A stretch of DNA of 64,000 bases. It comes from Impatiens glandulifera. Taxonomy: Eukaryota; Streptophyta; Magnoliopsida; Ericales; Balsaminaceae. Of this stretch, positions 47,007 to 58,622 are shown one piece after another. The stretch is taken from the NCBI RefSeq assembly GCF_907164915.1, contig NC_061863.1, positions 37,545,382 to 37,609,381 of the forward strand, given 5' to 3'. A model generated the notes under the pieces. It saw nothing but the letters and a program-made list of their open reading frames with translations. It did no database searches and was not told the DNA's origin. Position 1 is the first letter of the stretch. Each line of letters opens with the position of its first letter. Position numbers and translations under genes: made by a program.

Positions 47007-47975
47007 CTGTCTTGCATCAATGAAATTCCTCTTCTGTTAAAGGACAACTATGATTTGTGGATGATAAAGATGCAAGCTCACTTGGCTTCTATTGACTATG
47101 ATATGTGGAGCGTTATCACCGACGACCCCTTAAAGATTTCGAAGCCAAGAAGTGAATGGACCACTAAAGATAAGGTGACAAACAACCTGGATAATGTTGC
47201 TGAGAACATTCTGTTTCAATCTCTCAACACAAATATGTTCTGTGAGATCAAGTCCTGTTCCACTGTAAAAGAAATATGGGATAAGCTCAGCCAGATCAAT
47301 GGAGTGAGCTCTCAAGCAAAGAAGAACCAGAACGCATTCATTTGCAGCCAGAACAAGTTTAGATGGGCTGACAGTGTTACTGAGGAGTCTCCCACCGAAA
47401 AAGAGCATGAAGCTGTAACATGTCTGATGGCAGATGACCAATCTAAGGTAAATGATATCTATGCACTAGAATTTACAAACGAGGAGCTAACTAATGCACT
47501 CAATGAAATGGCTATTGAGTACAAAAAGTTAGCTGACTCTTTTATGAAATTAAAGTTAGATATGAATCAACTGCTCCCTTTTCAAAGCAAGAACATGAAT
47601 CAAATATTTTTGATGAAAACTTAACAGAGATCTCATCTGAGAATGAGATGCTCAAGGAACATATTCAAACTCTTTTATCTGAAAACAAGAGGATGAACTA
47701 CATTGTCAGTGTATGGACAAGGTCTGGTGATGCTGTCAGATATCAGATCAGTATGTTAAAACCTGCTGGATCTAGATCCGGATTGGGATTTGATAGCAAT
47801 GATCCTAACCTGTCCTGCAAAAAGTCAAAGCCAAATGACAAACTTAAGCCAATAAGTTTTGTCAAAGGAAGTATGACTGACATTGAATCTGATCCCATTC
47901 ATGAAGAAGTGGCTTTTAAAAATGAAATAGTTTATGTTCCACAAACTGTTAGCTGGCTTAAGATTAAGCTTTAAA
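47007..47975 (+). pseudogene. gag of element B, start codon lost and frameshifted
   Basis: Aligned with gag of element C (ATGTCTATAATCAATGA...), the expected start is CTG at 47007, so the initiator ATG is mutated. The protein then reads INEIPLLLKDNYDLWMIKMQ, MWSVITDDPLKISKPRSEWT, IWDKLSQINGVSSQAKKNQN, then jumps to FICSQNKFRWADSVTEESPT and VTCLMADDQSKVND. The central part of a normal Sirevirus-type gag (UBN2 second half) and the zinc knuckle are absent; C lacks the same segment, so the deletion predates their split. A frame change near 47600 leads into ISSENEMLKEHIQTLLSEN (coiled-coil-like) and ends at 47975. Gag would normally form the virus-like particle. Confidence 0.85.
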
Positions 47976-48239
47976 AGGCTTTAATAAGCTTGGTAAATTA
48001 AAACCTGACTCTAACAAGGAGTTTTAAAAGAAAACTAAAACCTTCTTCAAAAACTAAAGGATCATTGGCTAGCAGAAAGTCGTCTACTAAGTCAAAAACA
48101 TACGCATTAATCACAACACAAAACGTGAAATCCATCAGAATAACTCAAATATGGATTCCTAAGGGACTGATTGACCGAGGACCCAATTGAATGTGGGTAC
48201 CAAAATATTGTAAATATTTATTTATGTAGGTACAAATAA

Positions 48240-51200
48240 ATGAAGGACTGGAGGAATTTGTATGCTATCTTGATAGCGGATGTTCCAGGCATATGATAGG
48301 AAATAGACGACTCCTCACTGATATATCAGATTGCTCTAGACCTAAAATCACCTTTGGTGACAACAAGAAGGGTAAGACCATGGGTAAGGGTAAGATTATC
48401 CATGGTAACCTAACCATTAATGATGTTCTGCTGGTTGACAACTTGTGTTATAATTTAATTAGTATCAGTCAACTATGTAATAATGGTTTGTCAGTAGATT
48501 TTCAAACTCATGCATGTTTAGTTAAAGACCAAGATGGAAACATTTTATTAACTGGAAGTAGAGTAGAAACTCATATAAAATGAATTGGCAAAAAGAGACA
48601 TCTGACCCTATGTGCATGATTGCCAAGAATGACCAGAAATGGTTATGGCATAAACGTTTGAACCATTTGAATTTTAAAACCATCAACAATATATGTTCAA
48701 ATAACTTAGTTATTGGTTTACAAAATCTTCAGTTTTCAAAGGACAAGATTTGCACTGCTTGCCAGTTAGGCAAACAGGGCAGATCATCGTTCAAAAGCAA
48801 AGGAAAATCACAATCCAGCCGTATCCTAGAACTTTTACATATGGATCTTTTTGGTCCAATTCCTGTAAAAAATGTAGGAGGAATAAGATTTGCCTTAATT
48901 GTTATTGATTATTTTTCACGTTTTACATGGGTTGCATTCTTACCTTCAAAAGATAAAACTACTGAAAATCTTATCAGAATATTCAAAGGCATTCAGAATC
49001 AGAAATCTCTAAATATCTCATGTATTAGAAGTGATCAAGGAACTGAATTTACAAACATATTCTTATCATCTTATCTTGAGGAGAATGGAATTAGGCATGA
49101 GTTGTCTAGTGCCAGAACTCCACAGCAAAACGGCATTGCTGAGAGAAGAGTGAGAACTCTGAAAGAAGCAGCGAGATATATGCTTACTGAATCAGATATT
49201 CCTCAGAGGTTCTGGGCGGAAGCCATTTGTACTGCCTGTTATACTCAAAACCGGTCAATTATTAACAAACGTTTTTGATAAAACTCCCTATGAATTGTAT
49301 TATGGGAGAATTCCCACAGTTTCTTACTTTAAGATTTTTGGATGTAAATGTTTTATCCATAACAATGGAAATGTTTACTTAACTGCTTTTGATGCTAAAG
49401 CAGATGAGGGATTTATGTTGGGATACTCATCAGTAAGCAAGGCTTACAGAGTATACAATAAAAGAACTCAAACTGTTGAATAATCCCTTCATGTAATTTT
49501 TGATGAGCCTGTTGAGAGCAAATCCAATGAACCCATTGATCTTGCTGACAAACTGCAAGCGGCTAGTCTTGAGTCTGTAAGTGAAGAAGAAGAAACATTG
49601 GACAAGCGGATGGCTCTATCTGATCCTGTGACTGATCCGGTTGAAGTTCAACCAGACGTACAATTTCCTGTTCAACAAGAAGTTGAGAGTTTGGATGTCG
49701 CGGTGTCACCCGTTCAAATGAACAATCCTCTTGGTTCCAACTTCAGATGGAACAGAAATCATCCACCAGAACTGATAATTGGAAATCCTTTTTCTCCTCG
49801 AAGAACAAGACGTCAACTGATGGATGAAATGGCCAATTCTGCATTCATTTCTCAAATTGAACCTAAGAAAATTGGTGAAACTATAATTGATCCAGATTGG
49901 ATCAATGCTATGAAAGAGGAGTTAAACCAATTTGATAGAAATAAAGTGTGGTATCTTACTCCTAGACAACCTGATAAGTCAGTCATAGAAACAAGATGGG
50001 TTTTTAGAAACAAGCTCAGTGAAGACAGCCTAGTCATAAGAAACAAGGCTCGTTTAGTTTCTCAAGGATATAGACAAGAGGAAGGTATTGATTTTGATGA
50101 GTCTTTTGCACCGGTTGCAAGACTAGAGGCAATCAGAATCTTCCTAGCATATGCATCATTTAAGAATTTCAAAGATTTTCAAATGGATGTAAAAAGTGCA
50201 TTTTTAAATGGAAAATTAAGTGAGGAAGTATATGTTGAGCAGCCCCCTGGTTTCGTAGATCATGTTTTACCTGATCATGTTTATAGACTCAATAAAGCAT
50301 TGTATGGTCTAAAACAAGCTCCTACAGCTTGGTATGACACTCTAACTAATTTCTTGTTTGATCATGACTTTGTTGTTGGAACAATGGATAAAACCCTGTT
50401 CAGATTTGCTAAGGACTCTCATATATTACTTGTTCAAATATATGTTGATGACATTATCTTTGGGTCATCTAACCCCAAACTATGTGAGAAATTTGCCAAG
50501 CTGATGCAGGATAGGTTTGAAATGAGCATGATGGAAGAACTTAATTTCTTCCTTGGGCTTCAGATCCGTCAGCTGGAAAACAGAACCCTCATCAACCAAG
50601 CCAAATACACCAAAGAATTGCTAAAGAAATTTGGTTTGGAGAACTGTTCGGCAGCAGCTACTCCTATGAGCTCCTCAGTCAAATTGGACAAAGATGAGGG
50701 TGGCCAAAGTGTAGATGTTACAGCATATAGAGGAATCATCGGTTCCTTACTATATGTAACTTCCAACAGGCCAGACATTCAATTTGCTGTTGGTGTCTGT
50801 GGCAGATTTCAGGCTGATCCTAAACTCTCTCATTTCACTGCTGCTAAACGTATTCTTAAATATTTGAAGGGAACTCAAAATGTGGGACTTTGGTATCCGA
50901 AGGATTCCAGTTTCAATTTAATTAGTTTCTCAGATGCAGATTATGCAGGATGCAAAATTGATAGAAAAAGCACAAGTGGAACTTGCCAGTTCCTTGGAGA
51001 TCGTCTAATCACATGGTTCAGCAAGAAAAAGACACCAGTTGCTACTTCAACAGAAGAAGCAGAGTATCTTGCAGCTGGTAGTTGTTGCTCTCAAGTCTTG
51101 TGGATCCAACAACAGCTCAGAGACTATGGAATTGAGGCTGATGAATCTCCAATATTCTGTGACAACACTAGTGCTATCGCAATATCCTATAATCATGTTC

Positions 51201-51385
51201 TGCATTCTCGAACAAAGCATATTAAAATCATGCATCATTTCATCCGAGAACACGTCAATCAAAAGCAAATCTGTCTTGAACATGTTCCTACAGATCAACA
51301 AACTACAGACATTTTCAAGAAACCTTTTCCGGAAGCTAAGTTTTCTCATTTTAGAAACATGCTAGGTCTTGTTGATCTTTATTGA
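48240..51385 (+). pseudogene. pol of element B: protease, integrase, reverse transcriptase, RNase H
   Basis: Protease VCYLDSGCSRHMIGNRRLL keeps the DSG triad (about 48260). After a frame change near 48580: zinc module LWHKRLNHLNF ... CTACQLGK; integrase core with all three acidic residues (VIDYFSRFTW, IRSDQGTEF, TPQQNGIAERR). A frame break at 49278 and an in-frame TAA at 49481 (after RTQTVE) precede the RT-RH frame 49487-51385. [55 protein letters not shown], and the catalytic YVDDIIFG (about 50440). RNase [38 protein letters not shown], and the usual [11 protein letters not shown] end. RT and RNase H look intact; the polyprotein as a whole is interrupted three times. Confidence 0.93.
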
Positions 51386-52175
51386 CGTAATTATGTGCAT
51401 AAATTGAGGGGGAATGTATTGTTCAAAACGAATCTGAACAGATATGAAAGACGAAGGTTCTAATTCGTCCTATGGATTCAGAGTTTGAAAAACACAGATA
51501 CTTAGACGAACATCTCCCTTAACGGTTTCATCTTTATTTGAAATCACTGTCTTGGTTATTTTGACCTGCTTGATTAGTCGGATGCATCTATTAGACGGAC
51601 ACGTCTAATAGACGTTAGACGTTTTTACGTCTTGAGCAAAAGGCTGCTCACGTCTAATCAGACACGCGTGTATCACGTGCTGTTATAGCATAATTAGACG
51701 CACACGTCTAATAGACTGATTTTGAAAAAGAAATTGAAAATGTGAAATGAAGAATAAAAACGTCTAACTACTAGTGTAATTAGACTATTCATCTTCTAGC
51801 ATTTAGGACAGCTGTCCTTTAATGATGTCTGTTTGAGTTATATTTCCCGCCAAAAAATAAATCAGTCATTCCTCAAAAGAATTGAAGACACGTGTCTCTC
51901 AATATGCAAGAAATGACTAATATTTCTGACATCTTTTGCTTGTACATTTAGTATTAGACGTTTTATTTAATGCTAACATTAAATGTTGTGTATTGGGAAC
52001 CGTCTTTTGTGATTCTTGACGGTAGAAGTAATCATTAGCCTTCTTCTTCATAATTAAAACCCCGGTATTAATAGGTTCATTCTCCCTAAAAGGTTAGAAG
52101 ATCATTGAAATCTCTCTTTCTCTCTTTAGAAATCGAACGCTTTGAATCTCTCTATCCCTTGTTCATCAAATCAAA
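51386..52175 (+). promoter_or_regulatory. pol-ORF2 spacer with internal polypurine tract and TTAGACG motifs
   Basis: An internal polypurine tract AAATTGAGGGGGAATG lies at 51401-51416, just after pol; A has CAAATTGAGGGGGAAAT at the same place (57884-57900). From 51590 to 51790 there are about eight CGTCTAAT/ATTAGACG half-palindromes matching the LTR array. Next come a TATTAATAGG TATA-like site (about 52067) and a CT-rich leader (CTCTCTTTCTCTCTTTAG) before the ORF2 ATG. This is arranged like a stand-alone promoter; function is inferred. Confidence 0.5.
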
Positions 52176-52763
52176 ATGCTGCCCTTCCGACCAAAATCGA
52201 TTCAGGTGGACTTTCAATCTGTTTCCACTCTTGAATCTCCGGGCATGCAAAGAATGTTTGATTCGCTAAAAGCTTCTGGGCTGAGAAGATTCCTCACCCC
52301 TCATGAAACTTATCATGAACAACTTGTTAACGAATTCTTTCAAACCGCTAGCTTCTATCAAGATAATGTTATCGCTGGTGCTGTAATGGGCCAGATGGTA
52401 TGGCTCACAGAAGAATCTTTTGGTGAGTTTTTCCATCTCCCAACAGAAGGTATTGATGATTTCTCCACCACTCACCCCAACCTCATGATTTCAATGATAA
52501 AAGTCTTTTCCGATTCTCTTGAAGTAGATATTTATGGAAAGAAGAACCTTCTGAAGGTTGAATATTCTCTTCTAAGTGATATCATCTCTAAATCCCTTCT
52601 ATCTAAGGAAACCTCCTACAAGTATTGTACGAAGGTCTTTCAAATAATGGTGGCTATCACCAGGGGTGTTCCAGTGAACTGGACAAGCTTCCTCTTCGGA
52701 AATCTTGTCAGAATGGTTGTAGCTAGAAAGAAGATCTCGTCATCGTCTGAACGAACCTGGTAA
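52176..52763 (+). pseudogene. Accessory ORF2 of element B (truncated, 195 codons)
   Basis: Open from the ATG at 52176: IQVDFQSVSTLESPGMQRMF, SLKASGLRRFLTPHETYHEQ, then WLTEESFGEFFHLPTEGIDD, LLKVEYSLLSDIISKSLLSK and VFQIMVAITRGVPVNWTSF. The domain is the same as in ORF2 of A and E. It stops at residue 195, where A and E continue for hundreds of residues. Beyond the stop, a short basic piece LKFKKRKSEDSNSP (about 52830-52870) corresponds to the downstream part, followed by non-coding DNA, so the middle of ORF2 is deleted. No membrane segment. The best-preserved N-terminal domain in the window. Function unknown. Confidence 0.8.
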
Positions 52764-53170
52764 GAGTTTCCCCCTCCCTTCTATGATCCTGAACTACCAG
52801 AAAGTGGTAGATTATATTCAAAGGGTGGAAACGCTCAAGTTTAAGAAACGAAAAAGTGAAGATTCCAACTCCCCTCTAACCGCAGTCTTAGAGACATCTT
52901 AGGTTGAAGTCTATCTCGTCCAGAAGTCATAACCAGGAAGAAGAAGACTAATGATTAAATGTATTTTTGTATTTATTTTGAGTGTCTTCATAATTCTTTT
53001 GGTAGAATTATTATGGTTACATTGAACAATGTTTTGAGTGTTTCTTCTGAAAACACTCATTAGTGATTAACATAGATGTTTTTGAATGACTACTTGCATG
53101 CTGTTTGTTTGTTATTTATTGGATGAATGCATGTCTTATTATATGTATGCAGGTTTGCAATTTCTTCATC

Positions 53171-53183
53171 AAAAGGGGGAAAT
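53171..53183 (+). other. Polypurine tract of element B
   Basis: AAAAGGGGGAAAT ending directly at the 3' LTR (TGTTGGGTCAAATTAC). C has AAAAATGGGGAAAT and E has AAAAAGGGAGAAAT at the same place. Confidence 0.9.
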
Positions 53184-55408
53184 TGTTGGGTCAAATTACT
53201 TTGACTAAGTGCTGAAATAATTTACCCACTGATATTTTGATGATGAAATAATTTATGAGTTTTGATACAGGTGTATTAAGACAACATGTCTTTAGACTTG
53301 GATCTAATGAGGTTCATTAGACCGATTTTAATCCCCATTCGCATTAAGTTAGACGCAAGTCTAATGAAATCAGACGCTCAGTCTAACTCAACGGAGTTAG
53401 ACGGGGCAGTCTAATAGACGCATGAATTAGACGTACAGTCTAACTCATAGGAGTTAGACGTGTAAGTCTAATAGACGTGTAAAGAATTAGACGGGTAGTC
53501 TAATGAGTACACAGAATTAGACGTGAGTCTAATAGAATTAGACGTACAGTCTAACTCATCGAAGTTAGACGTGTAAGTCTAATAGACGTAAAGAATTAGA
53601 CGGGTAGTCTAATGAATACACGGAATTAGATGTGAGTCTAATAGAATTAGACGTACAGTCTAACTCATCGGAGTTAGACGTGTAAGTCTAATTGACGTAA
53701 AGAATTAGACGGGTAGTCTAATGAATACACAGAATTAGACGTGAGTCTAATAGAATTAGACGTACAGTCTAACTCATCGGAGTTAGACGTGTAAGTCTAA
53801 TAGACGTGTAAAGAATTAGACGGGTAGTCTAATGAATACACGGAATTAGACGTGAGTCTAATAGAATTAGACATACAGTCTAACTCATCGGAGTTAGATG
53901 TGTAAGTCTAATAGACGTAAAGAATTAGATGGGTAGTCTAATGAATACGCGGAATTAGACGTGGTAGTCTAACTTAGTGGAGTTAGACGTACCGGTCTAA
54001 TGGTTGTTATAATTAGACGGGTTGTCTAATTAATTGAAAGTTAGACGTGAGTCTAACTCCTTCAGACAAGTCTGAGGTAGAACCGGAATTAGACGTGGTA
54101 GTCTAACTCAGTGGAGTTAGACGTATCGGTCTAATGGTTATTATAATTAGACGGGTTGTCTAATTGATTGAAAGTTAGACGTGAGTCTAAATCCTTCAGA
54201 CAAGTCTGAGGTAGAACCAGAATTAGACGTGGTAGTCTAACTCAGTGGAATTAGACGTACTAGTCTAATGGTTATGTTATAATTAGACGGGTTGTCTAAT
54301 TAATTGAAAGTTAGACGTGAGTCTAACCCATTCAGACAAGTCTGAGGTAGAGCCGGAATTAGACGTGGTAGTCTAACTCAGTGGAGTTAGACGTACCCGT
54401 CTAATGGTTATTGTTTTTGGACGCGAGTCTAATTATATTAGACCAGGCGGTCTAATAGACGTTTTTCATCAGAAGAAGTTGACTTATTTTATTAGATTGA
54501 TCCGTCTAACTGAAATACGTCTAATGCTCTGTTCAAGCAGTACGCTTGAATCTAGCATTTCTCCTACCCACGTGCTATTGTTGTACCCTACTTCTGTTCC
54601 ATTTTCTTGTGAAGATTAGTACAACAACTATATGTATCCAATCAAGGAATGCCATGTAAGAGAATTTTCATCACATTACCCGTTTTGCAGGTACATCCCT
54701 GATGGAATATTCGGCGCACTACCAGTTCGGTACGGCCACGATCCTTGTGCTCTGAGTCTGCTGTGTACAATGGAGTCTTTCCAATGAAAAAACACCATGT
54801 ATCATTCTTGTAGATTCGACCGTTAGCTGCTGATCAGTACTTAACCAATCCTTTGAGCAACGGACGAAGTACGAGCAACCTAGCTAATTTCCGAACGAAC
54901 AAACATTCTGATTTTGCAGAGAGAGACTACTCAATCATCTTGCTTACTGAACTTACATTCTTGAAGCTTCTTTCTGATTGTACTGTGTGAATCGAGAGAG
55001 AGAGCTAGAATCAAAACACCATTAGCTGAGTGATATTCTTCATCTTCTTGTAATTGAACAGAAAGTGTTCTGTTCAATAGTGAGCTAAGTGTGTGTGTAA
55101 ACTGTATTTGATTCTTATCATATAGTGAATCCTTCCGGTGGTTGGAAGAAGGGGTGACGTAGGAGAGTTTCTCCGAACATCCATAAACAAACAGTTGTGT
55201 TCTTCATTTTCTGTCATCTTTTCATATTTCATCTTGTGCTTGAAACCCAAGTAAACAATTCCGCCTTGAATCCGTTTCAAGTGTTTACACAAGTTTGCGT
55301 AGAATAGAAAGCGAATTAAATCCTTAACAGGATTTCTTTCAAACTGTTTTTCATTAGCCTTCATCCTTAGCCAGACCTCCGTCTCTATCGATAAAGTCGA
55401 TCCTATCA
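53184..55408 (+). repeat. 3' LTR of element B
   Basis: 2,225 bp, ending CGATCCTATCA, followed by the target duplication GCATA. Near-identical to the 5' LTR over the unique part. The palindrome array is 53345-54470 and has gained or lost units relative to the 5' copy. Confidence 0.96.
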
Positions 55409-57845
55409 GCATAAAAGATTAAACTATCTAAATTGAAGTTTTGTAAAGATAAGGTCTGTCCTGCTTGTTAGATGGGAAAACATGTCAGATCAACTTTTAA
55501 AAACAAAGGGAATACTTAGTTGATAGATGTCTGGAATTACTACACATGGATCTGTTTGGTCTAATCCTAGTCACTAGCTTAAGGGAATAAGATATACCCT
55601 TGTCATAATTGATGATTATTCTAGATTTACTTGGGTTATATTTTTGGCCTCTAAGGATCAAACTGCTGAAAACTTGATAAAGATCTTTAGAATTCAAAAT
55701 GAAAAATCTTTAATTGTCATAAAGATTAGAAGTGGTAGAGGAACTAAGCTCACCAACAGTACTCTGTCTTCCTTCATTGGGGAATCTGGTATAAGACACG
55801 ATCCGTCTATTGCTAGAACTCCACAACAAAATGGTGTTGTTGAAAGGAGGAACATAACACTGAAAGAAGCAGCGAGATCTATGCTAGATGATTTTAGTGT
55901 TTCTCAAAAACTTTGAGCAGAAGCCATAAACACAGCATTCTATACTCAAAATAGGTCAATGATTAATACACGTTTTAATAAAATACCTTAAAAAATATTT
56001 TGTGGGAAAGTTCCTAAGCTTTCATATTTTAGGATACTTGGATGTAAGTGTTTTATTCATAACAATGAGAAAAATCATTTGACTACTTTTGATGCTTAAG
56101 TAGATACTAGTATAATGTTTGGCTACTTTTCATTTAACAAAGCTTATAGAGTGTTTAATAAATAAAATCTAACTGTTAAAGAGTCTACCAATATTGTTTT
56201 TGATGAATCTGTTGAAAGCAATTCTAATGAAGTCATTGAAGTTGCTAACATGTTGGAAACTGCTAATTTTCAATCTGATAGTGATGATGAAGTTCCGGTC
56301 CACAGAAAAAGAACATCTAATCAGACGGCTAATCTGATTGATATTCAACTAGACGACCTGACTATAAGTCAGCAGGCTGCCGACAGTCCGGATGTCGCGG
56401 AGTCAGCTTACCTGTCGTCTGATCGTTTGGGAACAAATTTCAAATGGAACAAAAATCATCCACCTGAACAAATAATAGGTAATCCTAACGCACCTCTTAG
56501 AACAAGAAAACAATTAATGAAAGAATTTGAAAACTCTGCTTTTATCTCTTAAATTGAGCCTAAGAAAATCGATGAAGCATTGCTTGTTCTGGATTGGATC
56601 AATGCTATGCAAGAGGAATTGAATCAATTTAATAGAAACAAAGTGTGGAATCTAACTCCAAGACCGAATGATCAATCGGTTATTGGAACTAGATGGGGTT
56701 TTAGAAATAAGTTAAGTGAAGATGACTTAGTTGTGGGAAATAAAGCCAGATTGGTAGCTCAATACTATATACATGAAGAAAGAATTGACTTTGAGGAATC
56801 ATTCGCCCCTATAGCTAGACTTTAGGCAATTAGAATTTTTCTAGCTTATGTCGCTATAAAAAACATTAAAGTTTATCAAATGGATGTTAAAAGTACTTTT
56901 CTAAATGTTCTATTGAATGAGGATGTTTATGTGAGAATGACAGTTTATGTGAATTAACCCCAAATTATGTGACAAATTCTCTAAGTTGATGCAAAAAAAA
57001 TTTTAGATGAGCATGATGGGTGAGCTGACGTTCTTCCATGGTCTTTAAGTTAGTCAAATTGAAGACGACAACTTCATCAATCAAGCGAAGTACACCAGGT
57101 ATCTGCTGAAGAAGTTTGGCATGGAGATCCGCTCAGCTGCCTCAACACCCATGAACTCATCTAGAAAGCAGGATAAGGATGAGGATGGCCAGTCTATCGA
57201 CATCACTGCCTATAGAGGAATCATTATATCTTTGCTATATCTAACAACCAGCCGGCTAGACATCTTGTTTGATGTCGGCATCTGTTGAAGATTCTAGGCT
57301 AATTCTAAACAATCTCATTATATTGCTACTAAGCGTATTTTGAAATCTTTAAAGGAAACTCAAAATGTGGGACTGTGGTATCCAAAGGTTTCTAATTTCA
57401 ATTTAATAAATTATTCTATTGCAGACCATGCAGGCTGCAAGATCGATCGGAAGAGCATCAATGGAACCTATTAGTTCCTTGGTGATCATCTGATCTATTG
57501 GTTCAACAAGAAGAAGACTTCTATCATCACGTCTACAGCAGAAGCTGAATATCTTGCCGTAGACAGCTGCTGTGCTCAATTATTGTGGGTCCAACAGTAG
57601 TTGAGAGACTTTGACATTCAGGCAGACGAATCTCCCATCTTCTGCGACAACACAATTGCTATCACGATCATATATAACCCGATGTTGTACTCTCGGACGA
57701 AGCATATAGACAACCAACACCATTTCATCCGGGATCATGTTACTCAAACATATTCGGCAGAAATATGTGCCAACAGATCAGTAAGTGGCCAGCATCTTCA
57801 CGAAGCCACTCCCCAAGACTAAATTTTCTTATTTTAGAAATATTT
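55409..57845 (+). pseudogene. Element A: integrase, reverse transcriptase, RNase H remnant (3' half)
   Basis: Resumes exactly where 44703 stops. Integrase: LHMDLFG-like start, IIDDYSRFTWVIFLASKDQT, then IRSGRGTKLTNSTLSSF (second catalytic Asp changed to Gly), then [76 protein letters not shown], after which the palm including the YVDD motif is deleted (about 56930). It resumes with NPKLCDKFSKLMQ, INQAKYTRYLLKKFGM, then RNase H DRKSINGTY, STAEAEYLAVDSC, FCDNTIAITI, HHFIRDHV, and ends LGLLDLN near 57865. Many stops. Clearly older and more decayed than B. Confidence 0.93.
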
Positions 57846-57865
57846 GGGCCTTTTAGATCTAAATT

Positions 57866-58622
57866 AGTTTAATTTAGTATGCACAAATTGAGGGGGAAAT
57901 TTTTTGATAAAGTGATAAAGACATACGTGTTAAGTCGAATGTCTCAAATCGAGATGAATAAAACAGTCGTCTAAAGACACTGTGCATCAGACGGGCTGTG
58001 CTTAAGTAACTTGCAATTTAAGTCTAGTTAGACGCTAAGATGTTAGGCAAGCGTCTGCTGATACGGTTGTTGCTATGAGTCAGCAGACGCCTTCTGAACA
58101 GATGTCTTACTTAACTTAAATACAAGGCATGCGGATAGCACAGACAAATGTCTATTTACAAGTGCTTGTCAGACGCCTCGTCTTAAGCCGAAGTGGGACA
58201 ACTGTATTAATTTTATTAATGCGCTGTCATTTTATCTTCCCTCTTAGACAGTAAAATGGTCACATTTCAAATTAATTAGAGGGAAATATTTATTTGATCT
58301 TATCTTATAAATATCTTTATTAACGAATAACATGAAGACACCTATCTTTCATGTCATTAAAATATGACATACACGCATGTCGGTTCTTTACCACATGCAT
58401 ATCCCTAATGATGTGTTTTAATTTTTAAATTGATGATGTCGTTTAATGATGTCTTTTGAGACACGTATCGGTTCGACTCTATTAAAGGATGTCTTGCACA
58501 CCTAAAACGTCTTACATTTTATTTGAGTTTTCTAAAACCCTAGATATTTGCTTTCCCCCTAAAAAGATCTTTGCCTTCTCTCTAGAATATCAGTCAATTT
58601 CTTCTTCATCCAAAACCCTAAG
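57866..58622 (+). promoter_or_regulatory. Element A spacer upstream of ORF2
   Basis: Starts with the internal polypurine tract CAAATTGAGGGGGAAAT (57884-57900). Contains a few GTTAGACG/CGTCTAAAG and CAGACG motifs (57970-58200). ATTAAAGGATG (about 58490) and the CT-rich leader GCCTTCTCTCTAGAATATC with AAAACCCTAAG precede the ORF2 ATG. Same plan as in B. Confidence 0.45.

Larger units (their letters stand above)
44704..55408 (+). mobile_element. Copia element B, complete structure, nested in element A
   Basis: 5' LTR 44704-46950, primer site, gag, protease, integrase, reverse transcriptase/RNase H, spacer, accessory ORF2, polypurine tract, 3' LTR 53184-55408 (10,705 bp). Perfect 5-bp target duplication GCATA at 44699-44703 and 55409-55413. 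The host sequence on either side joins into the pre-integrase/integrase of element A, proving nesting. Domain order gag-PR-INT-RT-RH is Copia; an extra ORF after pol recalls Sirevirus/Maximus elements. LTRs are very similar, so B is younger than A, yet gag and pol already carry several frame breaks. Confidence 0.97.
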
